In this document: piece after piece, positions 45,698 to 59,100 of the stretch
Position numbering within the stretch: the stretch's first letter is position 1
How the letters are laid out: every line of letters starts with the position of its first letter
Assembly: GCA_036429605.1 (NCBI GenBank)
Contig: JAVFKD010000002.1
Span: forward strand, 3,906,001-3,970,000
DNA length: 64,000 nucleotides
Direction of reading: 5' to 3'
Source of the DNA: Cladobotryum mycophilum
Lineage: Eukaryota > Ascomycota > Sordariomycetes > Hypocreales > Hypocreaceae
The notes under the pieces: generated by a model
Seen by the model: only the letters and a program-made list of their open reading frames with translations
The model's database searches: none
What the model was told of the DNA's origin: nothing
Made by a program: the position numbers and the translations under genes

Positions 45698-48600
45698 CTA
45701 ACTAATGCAATTAAACAGTCTCTTCTTCTCAATTCTTGTGGGTTTGGCCATATTACTATTGTAACTCAGATTTTTACGGTGTATGGAAAAGTCGAAGATG
45801 AGTACTTTTCCAAATTTCGTACCGATTGCTACTGTCGATCCTAGTGAATCCCAGCCGTGAGGAGTTTCCGGGCGGTATTCGCTCGGTATCCACAAGAAAT
45901 CAACGCCATATCGACTTATCCAGACAAAGTTGTTGTTGATATCGAAGGAACTCGCCATTTGGCACTCACCCACTGATCTGGGCGCAAAGCGATATTCATT
46001 TCCAACATGCAGCTCAACAGAATCGCCTATGTCCAGGCGCCAATACTGCATTGGATCAAGCGCCAGCCTCCAATGGAGGAACAATGAGTTAGCCGATAGT
46101 ATCATTCGCTGGATATCTATACGATTGCGAGCCATTTTGTACATGGCAAGGCATTTGTACGTTTCTGCGTCTTTTTTCTGAAGGATGAACACGGTGTTCC
46201 ACATGATCAAGGCAACGATGCTTATATCAGCAGATACCGCTATTTTTTGGACGGAATTTGAGGTTTTGCGGGAAAAAGCTGGACTTTTAAAGGTTGTCAT
46301 ATGCAGAATGCCAATGCATTCACCAGTGTCAATCCTCCAGAAACGCACAGTTCCGTCCGAATCGCCCGAAACAACTGTTGAGGAGTCAGATGAGAATATG
46401 AATGTGGTAATGTTGCGGTAGTAATGATAGAATGTCTGAAAGCATTCACCCGTATCAGTCCGCCAGATTCTTAACCCTGAATCCTCAGAGCTCGAGGCAA
46501 CCATTGATAGGTTGGGCGAGATGACTACCATCCGAACAGGATTTTCCCCGGTACTATCTTCGTTGAGAGCATCTGTACGGCGATGCTGGGTGCCCAACGA
46601 GTCTTGATCTGAGTATGGTTGCCAGATTTTAATCGCTGTGCTTAGGATGGACGATCCAGCGAAGAGAGCCTTATCAGCGCTAAAGTCCACGGCGAAAAAG
46701 TCTTGCATATCGGGAGTATATATAGCATCAATAAAGCCCTCCAAGGTGGTCCCGAATTGCCAGTGACGTAACCCTTGGCTTGTTGGTATGAGAAGCTCCG
46801 TGCCGGATGAGAATGCAATTTTTCCAAACAATGGTGATTCAGGTTATTGCGGATGCTTGCCAGTTTGGTGCCAGTCTCGATGCACCATACATGTACGCAT
46901 GTATGTTTCTCGGAATATTGATCCCAGTGGCCAGAAGCAAGAAGTCCCGAGTTGGGAGAGAAGACGACAGAGATGACATGTTCTTGCTTGTCTTGACGTA
47001 TTCCGCGTACTTCTTCCCCTATATCAAGGCTCCAAATTCTCAGTGCAACTCCACCTGCCGAGGCGACGAGTCTCATATCAGGCGAAAAGGCTACAGCACT
47101 CATATAATTGCGTGTCTTGTCGTCGTAGTCATCATGGTGGAGTATGTGTAAGTAGTCGCCTGTTTCGATACACCAGATCCATACAGTCCAATCCGCATAG
47201 GCTGATGCTAGGAGTTTTGAGTTTGGTGAGAACGCAACTGATTTAGTCGGTTTCCCAATACCGAAAAATCCGTGCACTTCTTCTCCTGTATCTGGGTTCC
47301 AAATGCGAACGGTTCTGTCGCCGCCTGATGCCACTAGTTTCGAATCCGGAGAGAAAGTTACACAGATACCCTTGTGAAACTCATCGAGTTCAACATGGTG
47401 GAGTATGTGTAGGCAACTGCCAGTTCTTGTTTCCCATATTCGTATAGTCTGATCCTCTGAGCCTGAGACCAGCAACTGCGAGTGTGGCGAAAAGGCTACC
47501 GAAGTGACCTCATCTTCGTGACCATTGAGAGTTTGCAGACAAGAGCCCCAAGTTTGAGGAATGTTGAGTACAGTCGGAATGTCGTCAGGGATTCTGTTCA
47601 GGAATGTCCTTCGGGTTATGCTCTGCGTAGGTGCAAATGCAAGCGCCGAGGAGTAGGTTTGTAAGGGGAGAATTTGCAGTAACGCTCTATTCGATTGAAT
47701 AAATCGGGTAGCGTCTTTGATAACCTCAACCAGCTGCAATGACTGTGTTGTCGCCTAATGAGACATTAGATCTACTTGTGTGTGTCGCATTATTTCATTA
47801 TACCAAAACTTACAGCTAGGGTTTGCAGTTTGTGAAGCATTATTATGCCCTGATCTATGCTTCGAAGCAGAGACAGGGCTTCCAGCCAATACAGATATTT
47901 CTCTGTGAGGAAGAGAAAGACAGTGCAATTATCCTGAAGATCTGAAAAGATTTCGTGCTCACTCGCGCATGTGAGATGATCAATCCAATATGTGCATTGA
48001 TATCGGATACTGACTAATGGGCTCCAGAGCGATTCATCTATATCCTGTATATGTATCGCTAGGGATTTCAGACTGCAAATATCGCGACATAGAGTCTTTG
48101 ACATGACACCCAGTGAAGCCTTGAACATGAAGTGGTGTCGGCTCACGACCCCGGCATGGGGGCCCTTTTTAATTATAAAGTCTTTTGCCGATTGATGAAT
48201 GAAGTAGAGAACCCCCTCTTTGAGAGTGAGGAATGAGCCACATAACTTTGCAATAGTGTGGAGATACCCATCACCCCGTGGATTCTCTGGTTCTGTTTGC
48301 CATATAGCGGAGAGCTCGGCTAGATGCAAAGGGCGATAGGCCGTAGTTATGATCGAAAGAAGTTTCAAACAAAGATTGCGCCGTTCATCTGTTTGTCTCT
48401 CTATCTGGCTCATCATTCGTTTATATAAACTCTCTAGACCTTCAGGGATTCCATCGAGTAGCTCAAGAACCTCCCACTCCAGTGCATTTTGAAGCTGGTT
48501 GATCACGAGTGCTACCCATAAGAACGTGCCGTTGGCCTTGAGATGTAATGTCTCTCGAACCTAATCCTAGAGCTCTCTACTTGTGTTTATAACTTTGATT

Positions 48601-49658
48601 CGAGGAATACAGTAGTCAATATACCTTTTGACAGCCTGTGATACTTCTTCTGCATTTGCCTTAAGCTCGAGGCTAAGAGGGTTCACAGATTCGTCAGACA
48701 AAAGTCGACGTTCAATATCTTCCCGATTGCGACTTGATAAAAGCCATTTTACTCTTGAGCTTGTCTTCACAACCAATCGCAGAAATTGGTCGAGATCTGT
48801 TCCGCACTCGTCTATGGCATCAACAATCAGGATGATGGGTGACAAGGCTGGATCCTGGATTAAATCTTCGAATATGTCGCATAGAGTTTCCCAGCTATTT
48901 GAGCCCTCATAAAGCGGCCTTCCAGGGCTGAGATGTTTGTTCCTGACATAGGAGAGAAGCCATCCCCTTCGATCGACGAGAGAGAATATCAAGCCTCCCA
49001 AGACAGCCGTTGCAGTATTAATTCGAGCATCTGTCGCCTGGCAGAAGAAGTAGGCCGAGTCTTTCTCTACATTTTCGTCCTCCAGTTCTTCAATGATACC
49101 GCAGACGAGCATTGTTTTGCCCTTACCGGGATCCCCTTTGATCCAGAGAATCCCACTGTGTGCATCAAGCCATGTTTTGAAATCCTGATTATTCAGGAGC
49201 CATTGGTACGATTCGCGTAGCAGAGGGCCTTTCGCGTTCAAGATTCGTTTTTTATCGAGTTTTGGTATAGTTGCACTCAGATCTCTTAGATAGAGGTTGT
49301 GCAAGTTATTTGGTTCTATTAAAATTGTTAAATAAGCTTTTGAGGTATTGCAAGAAATGACGATCAATGAGACCTTGGTTGATGTAGACGTGGCCTTGGT
49401 GAAGGTGAGTAAAGTCGCCAAAGCTGTTGTGCGAAATGCCTTGATCGAACGCCATCTATTCGGTGTATTGAACACTGCTCCGTAGCCACAAGTCTTATGA
49501 AAACTTTGTTTGAGTTTAGAGGATGTTTGGGAACCTGAGAGCCCAAGACGAGAGGAAACCTGATGAGACTGATTGCATTTGGGTATCCATGGGGCTGGAT
49601 TTGGCCAGGGGTTTGGTTGGCTACTGGCATTCCGTCTGCACCCTCTATGACAAAGCAT
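45698..49658 (-). pseudogene. NACHT-WD40 NLR-type gene, broken
   Basis: Minus strand. The upstream frame (49658-48567) has LHNLYLRDLSATIPKLDKKRI, then a NACHT NTPase: Walker A GDPGKGKT, a Walker B-like ILIVDAIDECG and the sensor-like WLLSSRNREDIERRL. Two TAG stops (48567-48569 and 48561-48563) interrupt it; the frame then resumes with LHLKANGTFLWVAL and LYKRMMSQIERQ, the standard post-NACHT helices. A 59-bp intron (47755-47813) leads to a WD40 array of nine or ten repeats down to 45698, with another frame change near 46840. In fungi such genes act in self/non-self recognition and cell death; WD repeats sense ligands. No effector domain is recognisable before the NACHT, where the sequence is also hard to read. 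Stops plus frame change indicate a pseudogene. The WD repeats are diverged from one another. Confidence 0.8.
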
Positions 49659-50151
49659 GCATGGAGATATCCTATTGCACGAGAGTAGGTTTGGAGTTGA
49701 CTTAAACTAGTTTCGGTGTCTGTGTCGGTGTCAGCTGTCGATTCAAAAACTGCTAGTCACGTCGTGTGGATTTGCCAGCGGATGTGCACGCTTTTGTTTG
49801 TTCGTAGTGTTCTAGAGGATGATGTTGAGAATGATGATCTTGCACCGTGATTACGGATCAAGAAGAAATTAGCCAACGGTTAGAGAATCGAACGCTTCTG
49901 CTTGCTCTCGAAATGAATTCGAGGTTGTGAAATTAACTTTGTTTCGCATAATAAAACAGAATAGGGTACGCATAGCCAAGAAAGTCCATGGATTGACTGG
50001 CGTTCTTGACATTAAAAATTCATGACATATAGAAAAAGGCCAAACCTCTGGTCCTATCTAAGGGGATTCCGTGTGATGGACATTCAGAACCAGAGGGGAA
50101 AAAAGGAGAGAACATTTTAAATGATACATATATCATAACACATCCAGCATA
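49659..50151. other. Spacer, no gene seen
   Basis: About 0.5 kb of AT-rich sequence between the NLR pseudogene's 5' side and the PKS-NRPS 3' end. Nothing recognised. Confidence 0.5.
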
Positions 50152-53100
50152 CTACTCTTTTGTCCCCAAGAACGGGAATACCAGCTTCGCACCATGGGCA
50201 ACATTAGCCTCCAAGTAACTGACAATCAAATCCTCAATCCCAAGCTTCTCCGCCGTGCGCAACCACTCATCCATACTCACCACCTCAAACTCACCTCCAT
50301 GTAGCTCCTCCATTCGCCGCGCCAGCTCACTGAAGGGCACCTTGACGCCGCTGCTGTGGTGTCGGAAGGATATCCCCGCTGCGCTAGCTACTGACCCGCG
50401 AGCGATTTCCGATGCCACGGCGACGACGTCTTTGAAGTCAAAGAATCCCTCAGCATTTGGGACCGAGGGCACCGTGCGGCTAAGGAGAGAGTACCTGATT
50501 ACTGAATTCATGGCGTCATCGTGTGGTGCGCGCGAGCCGATGACGGAGCAGTGTCGGTGAATTGCGATGGGGAGGCGTGTCTCTCTGGAGACGAGTTCTA
50601 GGAAGCGCTCGCTGGCCCATTTGGACGAGGTAAATCCCTGGGAGCCATCTGTCGGAGGATGGTGGTCGATCATGGAGGCAGGTGCAGATTCGTACGTGCC
50701 AGACTGGAGGATCACGCGGGCAGAGGATATGAAGTGGAGGGGAACCCGGCGGGGGAGAGCCAACGTGGCGAGGAACTGGGTTGAAAGGAGATTCGCATGG
50801 CGGACAGAGGAGTAATTGTTGAGGCAGTGGCCTTGCGCGCCGGCATGGATGATTTGGTCCATGTCGGACTGGATGGTGGTGATTTCGTGGGCTGAGAGAC
50901 CGAGGGTAGGACTCAGGAGGCTGCCGATATACACGACCACTTTTTGGTGAGGAGGCAATTTGTTTTGGTCTGCTGGCGGAACGGCAATGCAGTGCACTTT
51001 CACTACGTCTTCATCGGTGAGTAGTATAGAGAGAATCTCTGAGCCGAGAAAGCCAGTCGAATCGGTGAGCACAATCTCGCGCCTATGCAGTCGAGGAATC
51101 GGCGAGGAGGTGTCAGGGGACGATGCAGCGGCTAGTACCGCAGGCGGGGTCTCTGTTTCGGCTATCCAGTCAATCACTTCAGCGACGAGTTGACTGCGAT
51201 CCTTGCTGATCAAGGCTGCCATCTTGCCTAGGGTACTGGCCTGATATAGATCCTGCAGCGGCATAGAAACACCCATGCGCTCTCTAAGGGCGTTTTGAAG
51301 ACGAACTAGTAGGAGGGAGCTTCCGCCTACGGTGAAGAAGTCGGTTCGTGCGCGGATGTTGACTGATCCAGCCGCTTCGCCGAGGACATCTCTCCATAAA
51401 AGCCGAAGCTCACCTTCAGTGACGGTAAGGGACTCATCCTGATCACTAGTAGGGGCTTCTTGAAGTGGTAAATCAAGGGCCACGAGGGATTTACGGTCAA
51501 TCTTCTTATTTGCGGTGGTGGGCATGGCAACTAGAGGGATGATCCTCGAGGGGATCATGTACCGTGGCAAGGGTAGATCGGACCTAAGCTTCTCGAGTTC
51601 AGACTGGGTCATATGACATCCGGAAGCGAAGACGACATGCGCAATGAGAAACTCTGGCTGACCTCGGACCGTCACTGCTGCATCTGAGAGACAGCTCTGC
51701 GACGTAGCGAGAATAACGTTGGCGACTTCGTCGAGCTCGATGCGCAGGCCGCGAAGCTTGACAAGAGTGTCACCGTCGCTGCGACCGAAGAATACTAAGG
51801 AACCGTCTTCTCGAAGACAGCCCTTGTCTCCAGTCTTGTAAAGTCTAGTCCAGCCCATTGCTTCATCGTCGGGAGTTGCAAAGGAGTTGCGGATAAACTT
51901 GGTGGAATTGAGGGAGGAGTCCGAGTACCCTATCGCAACACCCTGTCCGCCTACGCAGATTTCACCAGGAAAACCAACGGGTAAGGCATCCCCGTTGTTA
52001 TCAACAACGTAGATGGAAGTATTCTGAATAGCTTTTCCAACCGAGACAGGATCGGATGTCATCTCTCTGGTCTTGGAAATCGGTATTGTTCGGAGCGTAG
52101 CCGCACAAGAGATTTCCGTAGGGCCGAAGCAATCCGTGAGTGTTAGGCTAGGAAGCTCAAGACGCCGAAGCTCAGAAAGTAGCTTCTCGGTGACAGCTTC
52201 ACCTCCGGAGCATGCGTATTTCCAAGAGGTGCATTTCCGTAGGGCATCACCTCCGTATGTGGCCCACATAAGATATTCAGATGGCGTGCAGATGGTGAAT
52301 TCAATTGCTTCATCAAGCATCAGTTGTGTGAGAAGGAGAGGGTCACCACGTGCTTTGGAGCTGGCGATTACCAAGGTACCACCGTTGGCGAAGGCGTTGA
52401 AAGCTTGGGCGACGGACATGTCAAAGCCAGTCGAACTTTGCTGTAGCACACTGACTGGACCAAGCCCAAGTTTGGAGCTCTTTGCCGCTGCATAGTTCAT
52501 GATGCCGGATTGATTTAGACGAATGGCCTTGGGAGTTCCGGCGGATCCACTGGTAAAGAGCAGGAAGCCATCACCATCTGGCGTAGCGGCCGCGGGGACG
52601 TTTTGCGTAGTCTTGGAAGGCTCGGAAATATCTAGGAAACGTAACTGTCTTGCAACGGCAAGTTCGCACGCAGCCGCAGCCGTCTCAGAGTGAAAGACCA
52701 ACAATATCGGCTTGCAAACCCCAATCATGGATCGATGGCGGGCTGTAGGCAGGCTGACATCCAATGGAATGTAGATTGCTCCGATGTGAAGAAGGGCCAG
52801 CATGGTTACGTATGTATTAGCACTTGGCTCGCATAAAACTGCGACGCGAGACTTTGCTTTGGCACCGGCAGCGAGCAAGACGGCGGCGAGGGAGTTGACG
52901 TGCTCAGCGAGCTGGCTGTACGTTAAAGATTTTTCCTCATCCTTGATGGCGATCGAATTGGGAAATTCAGCGCAAACGTGCCTAACTCTCTCCGTCAGAG
53001 TCTCTGGCCACGAGAATTCAACCCTTGGTCCTCGTCCCAAGCTCAATGTGCGCTCCATCTCCTTGGTGGTAAACATGTTGATATCTTGTACTCTAAGCGA

Positions 53101-56100
53101 TGGATCGACAGAAGTACTCTCCAGAATGTGAATGTACGTATTCATCACGAATTCTGTGGCCGCAGTCGAATATAGCTGGTCATTGGAAGACACTTCGACG
53201 AGGCTGCCCCCTGAGAGTTTTGAGTCAGATTGAACGTCAGGTCATATGGTGTTCTCGCGTCGACATATCTATTCAGCGCTAGCGTACAGTTACCCAATGT
53301 TCGGTTGAGCAGATCGCCGACGCGGTAATTGAAGGCGACCTGGAAGAGAGGTGTGTAAGCAGCAGATCGCTGCATATCCAGTTTTTCCATGATGAGGTCG
53401 ATTGGCACAACCGAATGACTACAACCTTTCAGAACCCTTTCGGTTGTATTCTGAACAAGTTGGGAGAAAGATTGGTGTTTTTCTATGCAGAAGCGCATCG
53501 GTAGTAGATTGGTGAAGTGGCCTATTGTTTGATCGTACTTCTCATCGCCACGTCCGGCATCCGTTACACCAATGCAAATGTCATTCACCTGGAGGATGCG
53601 AGCAAATAGGACTTGCATGGCAGCCAAGTAAAATTGCATTGGAGTCGCCCTATAAGTATGACTGGCCCCTTTGATCCTCTGGACAGTCTCTGCGTTGAGC
53701 TCCCTCTGGACGGTGTTGTTTCCATGGACACGACGAGCCTTTCTAGTCCTGGAAGTTGAAAGGGGTAAGAGAGGCAAAAGACTCGGGGCTGGCTGCATTT
53801 CATCCATCCAGTACTTGATGGATTCCTCAAGTTTCCCTCCTTCGAGAGCATCGATTTGTTGACGAGAAAAGTCAAGATACGATATCGATGGACCTGGGAA
53901 TGGTTTCATTTGATATGCGCAATCAAGGTCATTGAGAAAGATGTGCCAGCCCATTCCATCCATAACCATATGATGGCAGCCTACTAAAAGAGTGTGCGAC
54001 TCTGGTGTATGAGTGACCAATACGGCCTGGAATGTTTGACCGCTGCTGAGCTTCCACTTTCGCTGGGAAAGAGTTTGGAAAACGAGCTGGATATCTTCGT
54101 CAGACTGTGACTGCATTTGGATCAATCGACCATTGCTCAAGGTTGAAGTAATGCCCTGCTTGGGTTCAAGGCTGCCATTTTCTGTAAAGAAGCAAGTCTG
54201 GAAGGCATCATGTCGATCAAGGGTCTTTTCTAGGGCACGAGCAAATCGGCCCAGGTTCAAGTGCCCCTGAATTCTGTACTCTGCGGTTACGTTGAAAGTT
54301 GTTGGATCGTCGAGAAAGTTCTGTAAGAAGTGCATGCTTGATTGAGAATAAGACAGTTCTTCAACTCGTTTATACTCTAGATTGAGTGGTTCCTGCTTTA
54401 ATTCCAATGGGACTTTGAGAGCTATTGCTGATACCGTGGAGTTTGCTGGCGTTGTTGTGCCATACCCATTTGGCGACTTTGACTCCAATAACTCGCCGTA
54501 CTCCGATGATGCCGGGGTATCTATTATCGAGTTGGAAGTGATTGTCGAGTTGTCGACCTGGAGATGTTCTTCAATCACAGAGACAGAGGGGGTAGAGAGC
54601 TCTGAAGTCATTTCAAGGTCTCTGGTCTCTGCCTCGCTGACGTTTGTTGTGACCTTCTCTCCACCATGTCTATCTTCCACCTTGACTTGACCAAACACAA
54701 CAGCCTTGCCCTGCATCAACTTCTCTGCAGCGCTAACGCATATACACGACATTGAGTCACGACCTAGAATCCTCAAGATGGGAATGTCGGTTTGCATATC
54801 CTTGAGTAACCAAGTTCGAATCTCAACGGCAAGAAGCGAGTCGAGACCCAAGTCAGAAAGTGGAGCATTGACATCAATTGACGTAGCAGGTATCTTCATC
54901 ATAACCTCGATTTTCTTGCAAAACATTGCCTGGAATGCCTCGGTTGCTTCCGCAATTGTCTGAGCATTGTCAAGTTTGGCACGCAATTGCTGCATTGGGC
55001 TGCCAGACTCCGCTGGGCTGTCGGTAGAAACTGGATCGAGAATCATGTGGGAGAAGAATGGGTTATTGTACCACTGGGGTTTTGAAGAAGAATTGGGATC
55101 ATCAATGAAGGGTTGGATGCCCATGGTTACCTCGGCGCTGGGTGTCCCTGGGCGACCAGAAAGTATTCCTTGAAGCACCAAGTTATGGAATTCTGTTTCG
55201 GCAAGTGGTGTATAGAATTGAGATTTGAGATGCTCTTCAATAAAGGGATTTTGTCTTTCACTCTTGGCAACATATCCAACATCGACAATCATACCGACGT
55301 CAATGACTGAACCTGCCCTGCCACGAAGCCGTCGCTGCTCGACCAAGCTGGTCATGAACATATTGGCGGCGTGGTAGATGGACTGCCCAGCATTACCATA
55401 GACACTTCCTAAAGAGGAAAAGGTAAGAAAGAAGTCTAGATCATCATTGGCAAATTCCTTGTCAAGATGAATTGTTCCATCCACTTTTGGTCGAAGCTGC
55501 CTCTCAATGCTGGCAACAGTCGTATTGACAAACAGCGAATCTTCCAGGACCAGAGCTGCATTTGCCACGCCCCCAACCTCAGGCATGGTCTTGCGAATCA
55601 TTTCTGCTGTAGCCTCAACTTGTGCCTTATCTGATACATCCATCTTGACAATCTGAATGTCCGCACCGAGCATCCGAAGGTCTTCGAGCCAGTGAGCCTC
55701 CTTGTTAGGGTTTCTGCTAGCGATAACAATATGTCGGACACCGTGGTTGACCATGAAGAAGCAAATTGACTGGCCTAATTCGCCTGTCATACCTACCAAA
55801 AAGTAGGTTTTGTCTGGCATGAAGACTCTGGAGGCGTCAAGAGGGGGGATAATAACATCAACAGAGCCAGTGCGCGTCCAATCAAGCACAATTGAGTGAC
55901 GTTGGTTCGCCTTGAGTTCAACTGCATCTTCCAGTTTAACTATTAATGGCTCTGATCGTAAAGATGCTGACTGGGCATCTGAAAATGCAGCTGAAAGGGA
56001 TGCTTGTTCTCTTAATGCGCCGTCGAGCTCAAATTTCTGCGCCCTCAAACGCTTGGGAAGACATTGCGAGATCTTGTCCAGTTCGGCACCGGAGAATGTC

Positions 56101-59100
56101 AAAAAGGCAGTGGTGTCAATCGGCAAAACTCTGCTGATTGTTCGAATTGAAGCCAAGGGATTAAGAGAGATCCATCCGGGACGCTTGCTGGATCTGCTCT
56201 CGAGGAACATTACTTTTCTGTTGACGGATTTTGCAGCCATGGATATGGCCCCGGCGATATCATCTGTTGGATCCTGCACCAGCAGAGTTCCTTGCTTGGG
56301 AGAGTTTACAAGAACAGATTGAGCGACTAAACTTGATGCTATGGTAGCAAGCAATTTGGCGTCGCAAGTTTCCGTAGTGGCAAGTTCAAAAACAGCAGCC
56401 TGCGGGACAACAATGGTAGAGGCGTCTGTATCACTAATAGTCAATGCTACTCTGTTGGAACCGCGCAAGCGGCCAGAGATCAAGAAGAAAAGGGATTCGA
56501 AACTTGATGGCAGAGCCACGGAGAACTTAACATCGACTTCTACGTAACCTGCAACGGCAGTGCCGGGATAAACTCTGACGAGTTCGACCTGCGGACCGCG
56601 ATAGACTGCCTCGATGCTCTCAGATTCGTTAGCTGGCTTGACAATTCGGCGACGACTTGCGTTGAGAGATTCGTTGGCAGCGTTATCCTTGATAAGTCGT
56701 GGAATGAGCGTCGTTTCTCCACGCACTTCGACTTCCGGCTCTTGCGCCCACAGCATATTATGGTTCCGGAAATCGCGTGACCCAAGGAGCACCTGTCGGA
56801 GGAGGTACTGAACAGCAATTTCCATATTCCAGGAAGACTCTTGATCAAAGTCAAGGAACTGGACTTGCACATGGGGCAGTTCGTATGCCAGGGCGCGGCC
56901 AATACCAATCATCATATTGGAGTAGGGGCTTTCTGCGAGGCGGCCGTTCGTCACCCACAGCACATTCTTGGCATTTCCCAGCAATTCTTGTATGTTCTCT
57001 AACCGCTTTGATGTCAAACTCTCTGAGAAGATTGGTGAATCAAGCTCAGCAAAACATAGAACTGAAGTCTCCGGCGAGATGGCAGTCAGGTCCAGATCAT
57101 CGATGCTATTGTACACTTTGATGCTCGGGGTCCAGCGCCTCAACAGCTTCTGTGCTTGTCGGACAGCTTTGAGAACTGGAAAAGTCTTGCCTCCAATGAT
57201 TAAAACTTCAGACTCAGGAACGAGATCTATCGAGTCCAACGGATCACATAGGAGGTTGAATCGTTCGTCTACGGCCTGGCTGACGAAGACGGAACAGTTA
57301 TGTCGCAGGACATCCGGCATATCGTAAACAACAGAGTCGACTCCGGAGAAGCCGGTAGTCTGAAGAACGCCATGCCACTCTCTGACCGAGATACCTGGGC
57401 ATGGGAACCGACCATCGTCAACACCAAGCCACCAGCCTTCAAGACCCCCCATAAGGCCAGGTTCACGAAGCATGCTTCCGGTAACCTCGACTGCAATGAG
57501 ATAACCACCCGGGCGCAGTAAGGCCCTTGCATGCTTCATGGTCTGGGCCAGATCCCTGGTGGCATGGAGTACGTTTGCCGCAATAATCACATCATACGAT
57601 TCCTCAACAAAGCCTTGCTCAGCGGGAGCCTTCTCGGCGTTGAAGGTCTTAAATTCCATCTTGTGAGCGTGGTCCGCAAACTTCTCGGCAGCCTTCTCGA
57701 AGAAGCCGGCGGAAATATCGGTATACATGTATGACGAGTATCCATCGCCAATCACGTCAAACACCGCCCGGGTTGTTCCTCCTGTACCGGCGCCAATCTC
57801 TAGAATATTGGCTCTCGGGTGTTTGTGACTAATCTTCTTCATAAAGTCCGCAGCATAATCGTTACAGAGAGCAAAACCTCTGCCCTCCATGTACAACCGA
57901 CCTAACAGGTTGTCCTTCAGCATGTGTTCAAGCATTTCAGACTGGCTGCGCATAACAGATGGCCAATTTTCTCCAACAGCCGTCAAGAGAGCGAGATCTA
58001 CACTGTCCGGATAGCGCTCAGCAAATTTTCCAATTACTTCACGGCTATCCCGAAGCCATTCCTTCTTCAAAAAAGGATGACGACCCTCTTTAATGGGTCG
58101 AATAAAAGTATCGATGGCACGGAAGAGCTGCTGATGATGCCACTTGAACTTGTCAATCTCTTCTGGGCGGATGACTTTGACCAGGCTCTGCATGAAATAA
58201 AGCGCTGTTCGTTCCACTGCGTCGATGTAGTCAATCTCAGCTTGACGAATCTCCCTTGGAGAGGGAGTCGGCAACCCATCAGACGCATCAACTTCCCAAA
58301 CGGTCTTTGCAAATAGAAGTCGATCGTCCGAAGGAAGCGGTTCGGCAATGGCTTTTAGAATGAGGCCCTCAACCTGAACACTACATACTTCGCTCGCCGT
58401 TTCCTGCATGATAATGTCTACTTCGACGATGGAGCTGTTGAACTCGGAAAGATGAGCCTCGATATCGACAGCAGTCTCCTTGGACTTCTTGTAGAGCCGC
58501 TTGGTTGGATCAATGACGACGTGTCGAATCGCTGCAGGCAAATAAGTGCTTGCTGTTGCTTTTTCAGCGATCGAGGTGTAAGTTGCAACGGCAGCTTGGA
58601 AACCGACATCAAGAATCGCGGGGTGCAGTAAATAAGACTCTTCAAGATGACCATCTTCCCAGACGGCAGAGGCCTTGGAGTGACCCCAGATTCTCTTCAT
58701 CGAGGTAAAAGCTCGGAATGCTCCATCATAGTCAATGCCCATCTCAGAGGTAGCCTTGAAGAATCGGTCGACACTTAGCGGTGGGAGTTCTGCCTTGGAT
58801 AATTGAGCCGCGGGGGGTCTCCGAACATAGACTCGCCCAAATGTATCACGATGCGCCCATCGCAGGTTTTGTCCATATTTCTACCATCAGTACAACCGTA
58901 ACAAGCAAAGTCAGCTTCTAGAACACCGTCAACTCCACTATTTCGAGAGTAAATAGTAAAAACTGCTTCAACTCCGGGGCCATCCTCGTCAATTAACAGT
59001 CCCTTGGTAATTTTGACATCCTTGATCTCGAATAGCTTCACTTCCTGGTCTCTGGCAAAAATATTGGCCGCTTGTGTAGCCATGCTTACGTAGCCGGCAG

